DNA from: Paraspadella gotoi | Taxonomy: Eukaryota; Chaetognatha | Assembly (NCBI GenBank): GCA_051294375.1 | Contig: CM119264.1 | Span: forward strand, 18,631,581 to 18,695,580 | Direction: 5' to 3' | DNA length: 64,000 nucleotides | Part shown: positions 58,720 to 64,000 of the stretch, one piece after another | How positions within the stretch are numbered: the first letter of the stretch is position 1 | How the letters are laid out: each line of letters opens with the position of its first letter | Notes under the pieces: generated by a model | What the model saw: the letters and a program-made list of their open reading frames with translations, nothing else | What the model was told of the DNA's origin: nothing | Database searches by the model: none | Program-made: the position numbers and the translations under genes

Positions 58720-60241
58720 CCCTCGAGCCTCGGAAATTACTCGCTCTCCAAGAATACGTTATGACAAAAACTTTTTCGCCGTATGGACTGAAAAAACGTT
58801 CACGTTTATTTGCAGATACAAAATCTCTTGCTTAAACCGGAAAAGCACCAAATTTGGAAACGAGCTATTCCTCAAAAAAAGTATTTTTTTTTTTAGTGAA
58901 ATAAATTCGATAAAAGAAAAAAATGTCATATAAATAAACAACCTTATAAACAATATTGATCAGCGAAGATCGCGCGTTGTTGTCTCAGTGTCAGAACGAA
59001 ACAATTTTGCCATTTACTTATAAATTTTTTTATTCGGTCGTACCATTTGCTATCTTATTCGGTTTCCCTTCTTTCCGCCAGGAGCCAAAGCGGCGCTGTA
59101 GACCGTTTATTCGTCCCGTCAACGCGTTGACAGGCGTCCATTTCTCTCCCTTCCGTTTTAGAGGCCGTCGTTTCATCGACGCATCATGAATCCAAATGTC
59201 CTCTTTGACACCATAATTCAAGGGAACACGGGACGCTGTCCGGGCCGCAATTCGGAAACGGCCTTTGCGAGACCTCGGGGCGAGGAAGTGGTGGCTGGGC
59301 GATTGGGTGGTGGGAGAGTGACGTATCGAGGGGCGAAAATCTCCAGTGGGCAACAGATGAATGAATGGATCGAGTAGAGTTGTGGTTCAGGCGGAAGGCT
59401 CGGGGCGAAAAAGAAGCTTCTCCTATGTAAAAATACATTTGTGTATTAGTTTTATCGATGAAAAGCTATTGGTGATTAAGTCGTCATTTTTATTTCTTAC
59501 TGTGATAATCATAGCTTGTTTGGCGTTTAAACTAGTGGTAACGTTTATGAGCTTTTCCAGGCGTTGATATTTTCAAAAAGAAATAAAAGGAAAAACTGAG
59601 CAAATTGCTGAATCACCATGGCAACTATGGTGGCCATTGCGGAAACCATGGAAACTGTTAACGGCGACGCGACGTGGAAAGGGACGAAGACATTTATCAC
59701 AAAAATGTTTGACGGGTTGTGGTAGGATGAAACTTTGAGGGAGTTTTGGCTAAGTGTGAATGATATTAGAATATTGATATGTGACAATTAAAACTGATGG
59801 TCGACGTTGGAACATCAGAATGAATTTGATTTCATGCTATAAATTCAATTTTCCTGTTTGCCATCGTCATTATCTAAACTCTCGCATTTGCGAATCCTTT
59901 ATGAATTACTTTATGTCTCAAAACTCTTTTAATATTATTCAAACTAATTTCTGATCGAAAAAAAAACGAATTTATCATGATGGAAAACGAATTATCTGTC
60001 CTCAAGAGTGGACTCCGCGGTATTTTTAAAAAATAAAAAATACCTTTCCGTTGGTATTCAGGCCACCATGCGGGAAATGGCGGAAAAATAGCGTTTGTTG
60101 CTGCTGTTAAATTCTTTTTTGTGAGAGGAAAGAAAAAAGTTACGAAACATCGTAAAAAGCAAATGCGAGTTGAATCCAAAATTGCCGCGCCACTTTTTTT
60201 CTTTCCGAAGGTTCAATTTTGGGAGAAATCCAAGTTTTGTG

Positions 60242-60245
<4 letters not shown>
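58720..60245. other. No gene assigned
   Basis: A GC-richer patch at 59080-59390 has open frames on both strands without motifs. A 36-codon + frame at 59618-59730 begins MATMVAIAETME and stops soon after; its opposite strand is also open. Confidence 0.4.

Positions 60246-60334
<89 letters not shown>
60246..60334 (+). repeat. (CT)n microsatellite
   Basis: A pure CT run of about 89 bp, complementary to the (GA)n at 60731-60834 on the same strand. Confidence 0.97.
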
Positions 60335-60335
<1 letters not shown>

Positions 60336-60619
60336 ATCAAAACCACCGGAATGTTTTTTTTTCTGTTTCAACATAATTACATTTCCTCTTGCAGTTGCGA
60401 GGATTATCGCTTTACATTCCTACTTGAGCGCAAGACGGCTGCATCATATTTAGAACTAAAGAGGTTTTGAATAAAATGATCATGTGGTCACTTGTTGTCT
60501 AATGGTGTGACGATGGCGTCTCGTTGAAGAAATAAAATCAAATCTTGTCAATCAACTGATGTTGGATGCTTTTCACTTCCGGTTCCTCGAAGCGACTTTC
60601 GGTTTCATCGTGACTGCAG

Positions 60620-60717
60620 AAACGAAGGCGGCGGCCGCGGCGATTGCAGCGGCCGCGGCTGCAGCGGCAGACAGCGATGGTTGCGTTGAAAGCGACGAAG
60701 GCAGCGTGGGACCCTAA
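60620..60717 (+). CDS. Possible terminal exon with poly-alanine tract
   Basis: Starts after actgcag (60613-60619). It reads TKAAAAAIAAAAAAAA, then DSDGCVESDEGSVGP, and stops with TAA at 60715-60717. A mixed poly-Ala codon set (GCG, GCC, GCT, GCA) and an acidic natural-looking C-terminus suggest real coding. Poly-Ala tracts are common in transcription factors, but no domain is visible here. The upstream exons are unknown. It sits between complementary CT and GA microsatellites. Confidence 0.4.
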
Positions 60718-60730
60718 CAGGTGCGGAGAG

Positions 60731-61529
<799 letters not shown>

Positions 61530-63544
61530 ATGAAGTCTTTGTCGCTGTTCATTTGTTTCTCCGTCTTCTGCGTTTGGCTTTTGATCGTAAACGGCGCCTC
61601 TGTCGATAGACCGAGTGATTACAATCATGGGCGTCTTCCGCTGCTTTGTTACTGGGCGACGTGGCACAACACCAGAAGCGAAGAGGACGCAAAGTATCTA
61701 CTTTCAAATTTATTTTTTAGTCCTTGTTTCTCTTTCGTTTTTTCTTTCTTATGGTCTTTTTTTTCCCCCTTTACTTTCTTTCGTTCGTTCTTTTTCTTTC
61801 TTTTTCTTTCTTTCTTTCTTTCTTTCTTTCCTTTCTTTCCTTTCTTTCCTTTCTTTCTTTCTTTTTTTTCTTTTCTTTTCTTATCATTTCTTTTCATATC
61901 ATTTTCTCCACTTCAATCCGATTGAAGGTACTGCACACATTATATCTTCTCCTTCTTGGCAATGAGCAATAACCAATTGGCCTTGGAAGATTCGGGCCAC
62001 GAGGAAATGCTTGCTTACCTCAGATCTAAAAAAGAAGTTAATCCCGAGATTAAGGTTAAGTAAAAATAAAACTATTTCTTTTATAACAGAATAATTGTAT
62101 TTGAACTGTCTTTTTTGTTGTTTTTAGTAAGTTTAGGAAGTTAACGAAAATTTCGCTTGAACAACAAATTTATTTTATTTTGTTCAAGCGAATCTTTCGT
62201 TAACTAAAGATAGAACTAAAGATAACAGAATCATAAATAGTTTCAGCAAGACGTTAAGTCTTAACCATATAAACGTCTTTGACAAAAGACAATAGAAAAA
62301 AAAAAACCATGAGAATATTCCGAAAAAAAAGTATCATTTATGATAAAACAAAAGTGGAGAATAAAACGAATGTCAAACAAATAAATTGGAGGATAACGAA
62401 TTTCCACTAACCCGCGCGATTCAGGTTCTGGCGGCCGTGGGCGGTTGGGCCATGGGGCGCGAACCCTTCGAGGCTGTGGCCAAATCCGAGGCCGCGATCG
62501 AGGCCTTCACCAGGACATCCATCAAGTTTTTGAGGTGAGGGAAGAATTTTCACTTCGTGCGAGAGTCGTCTCCCACAGTGACTCGCAGCGTCCGAGAGTG
62601 ATTTGCTGAGCTTAAATCGATCGTGTTGTACAACTCCTCGTCTCGTAAATAGTCGACCATCTCCCATTTTCGCCAAATTCTTTAGAAGAAATAAAAAAAA
62701 ATTCTCCCTTCTCCGCGTCAGAGTTTGAGCCCCACCCGCCACCTCCCCACCCGCCCCACCCATCGCATTTGCGAGGACTGGCGATGATACCATTAATCCC
62801 CCTTCCTCTTCAATTCCTCTTCTCTTCTCTCATTCACTCTCTGTTTCATTCCTCTCGTATTCTCTTTCTATTCTTGTTTCCTTCCTTTTTTCCTTTCCCT
62901 TCTATTCTTCTATCCTTACCTCTCTTCTATTTTTTCTTCTTTCTTTATTTATGCTTTCTATCCTTTTTTTCTCCTTTCTTCTCTATTCCTTTTTCTCTCT
63001 TTTCTTTTTTCTTCTTTTCTTCATTCTTTTTCTCCTTTCTTCTCTCTTTTCCTTATCCGTTCTTCTATATTTCTTCTATTCTCCTCTTTTTTCTTTACTC
63101 CAATTTTCTTTTTATCTTTTTTCCTTTTTCTTCTTTCCTTTTTATTCTCTCTTTTTTTCTTTCCCACTCGGATCTCACGAGCCTTTCGCCCGGCGAGAGT
63201 CGTTTGTTATCGATGATTCTCGAAAACGATGTAGGCGCGCGCGCCCTCTATTTAGGAAAAAAGATGCGCTAAATCGAGAAGAATTCTAATTTTTCATTAA
63301 CCATGATTAGTAGGCTGGAATTAATTTAAATTAAGTAACGGATAACCTCAGTATAAACATACTGTGGTTCTTGTAATATTATATATATAAATGAAGATAT
63401 GGATGTATAAATTCCGCCCGTTCGATGACGCACGAATATTATATTTCTCTTCATTTTCGTCATTGAAATAGATCGCCTGTCCTTGCGATCGAAGGCTGTG
63501 AACGTCTTCATTCGTTTTGATGAGCACAAGAGGAGGAAAGGAGA

Positions 63545-63606
<62 letters not shown>

Positions 63607-63826
63607 GGAGAGAGAGAAGAGAGAGAAGAGAGAGAGAGAGAGAGAGGAGAGACGGCGCCAGGGTGATGAATTTAAATCGAAACGTTGGCTCGGAACCCTC
63701 GGATTTCCAGGGACCATAACTTAGACGGTCTTGACGTCGATTGGGAATATCCGCAGTCGAAGACGCAATTTGTGAACCTCCTCAACGGATTGCGGAGCGG
63801 ATTCGAAGCCGAAGCCAAATCATCCG
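61530..63826 (+). CDS. GH18 chitinase, first four exons (partial at window end)
   Basis: A secreted glycoside hydrolase family 18 enzyme that cleaves beta-1,4 bonds of chitin, used in cuticle turnover, digestion or defence. Exons 61530-61693, 61928-62054, 62425-62534 and 63711-63826 have GT-AG sites and matching phases, giving 172 residues so far. Exon 1 gives a signal peptide (MKSLSLFICFSVFCVWLLIV) and the first strand (LLCYWATWHN). Exon 2 has CTHYIFSFLAM. Exon 3 has VLAAVGGWAMG, the conserved GGW block. Exon 4 has DGLDVDWEYP, the catalytic DxxDxDxE motif with the proton-donor Glu intact. The stretch between the first strand and CTH is about nine residues shorter than usual, so a small exon in the first intron may be missing. 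The gene continues past 64000. Confidence 0.9.
61790..61880 (+). repeat. (CTTT)n-rich intron tract
   Basis: A CTTT/CCTTT simple repeat within intron 1 of the chitinase. Long Phe/Ser/Leu frames over it are artefacts. Confidence 0.9.
62796..63170 (+). repeat. Long pyrimidine-rich intron tract
   Basis: About 375 bases of almost pure C/T in chitinase intron 3. The 167-residue Ser/Leu/Phe frame across it is not a gene. Confidence 0.9.
63547..63650 (+). repeat. (GA)n microsatellite in chitinase intron 3
   Basis: An interrupted GA run ending about 60 bases before the exon 4 acceptor. Confidence 0.95.
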
Positions 63827-64000
63827 GTGATTTCATTTTTCATGTGAATGATGGGTAGTTTGAGGGTAATTTTTTTTTGTTCGGGGGGGGGAGGTTTTAT
63901 TCATTTCGGCGGAATGGGGAAAAAAGAGTGATTTGTGATTTGGCAGGGGGGGAATAAAAAAAGAAACGATTTATGATTAACGACGACGATTGTCTTGTCA
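63827..64000 (+). other. Start of chitinase intron 4
   Basis: Begins with the donor gtgatttc after exon 4 and contains T and G runs. The next exon lies beyond the window. Confidence 0.7.

Noticed and set aside
59618-59730. Short frame MATMVAIAETME... with weak resemblance to the start of an RNA-binding domain
   Set aside because: Stops after 36 codons, has no donor before the stop, and the opposite strand is equally open.
62769-63289. A 167-residue and a 112-residue frame rich in Ser, Leu and Phe
   Set aside because: They cover the pyrimidine tract in chitinase intron 3, between two well-supported exons.

Overview
This window is nuclear DNA from an animal. Its genes are split by GT-AG introns, spacing is wide, and it is full of microsatellites (mainly GA/CT runs), dispersed repeats and one Ty3/gypsy-type LTR retrotransposon. 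A chitinase, an SLC37A4-type transporter and a GRPCGDYRR-like retroelement polymerase point to an invertebrate, most likely an arthropod (chelicerate- or crustacean-like). That placement is inference. Runs of N and many small indels between repeat copies suggest a long-read draft assembly that was not fully polished.

Layout. 1-17.9 kb: no convincing gene; repeats, a fold-back element, a tRNA-derived SINE, a hAT-type MITE with an 8-bp target duplication, and one coding-like terminal exon near 16 kb. 18-19.3 kb: an intron-containing, decayed alpha-tubulin copy. 21.7-35.4 kb: four copies of one long non-coding segment, three direct and one inverted. The inverted copy is interrupted by a GC-rich Ty3/gypsy element (28.04-34.06 kb) with recognisable LTRs, Gag, reverse transcriptase, RNase H and integrase remnants. 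38.2-43.9 kb (+): a complete six-exon gene for a 604-residue secreted protein with a C-terminal phospholipase A2-like cysteine domain. 45.2-51.7 kb (-): a glucose-6-phosphate transporter gene (SLC37A4 family). Its exons were reconstructed with consistent splice phases, including two alternative versions of one exon; no terminal exon was found. 53-60.8 kb: several short exon-like pieces of unrecognised genes. 61.5-64 kb (+): the first four exons of a GH18 chitinase that runs off the window.

The genes have no evident shared pathway. The secretory PLA2-like gene and the transporter gene converge tail to tail at about 44-45 kb. The chitinase is secreted and probably acts in cuticle turnover or feeding. 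The rest is repeat-driven sequence. The most interesting items are the duplicated mutually exclusive exon pair in the transporter, the long furin-cleavable precursor carrying a PLA2-like domain, and the nested inverted-repeat plus retrotransposon structure.
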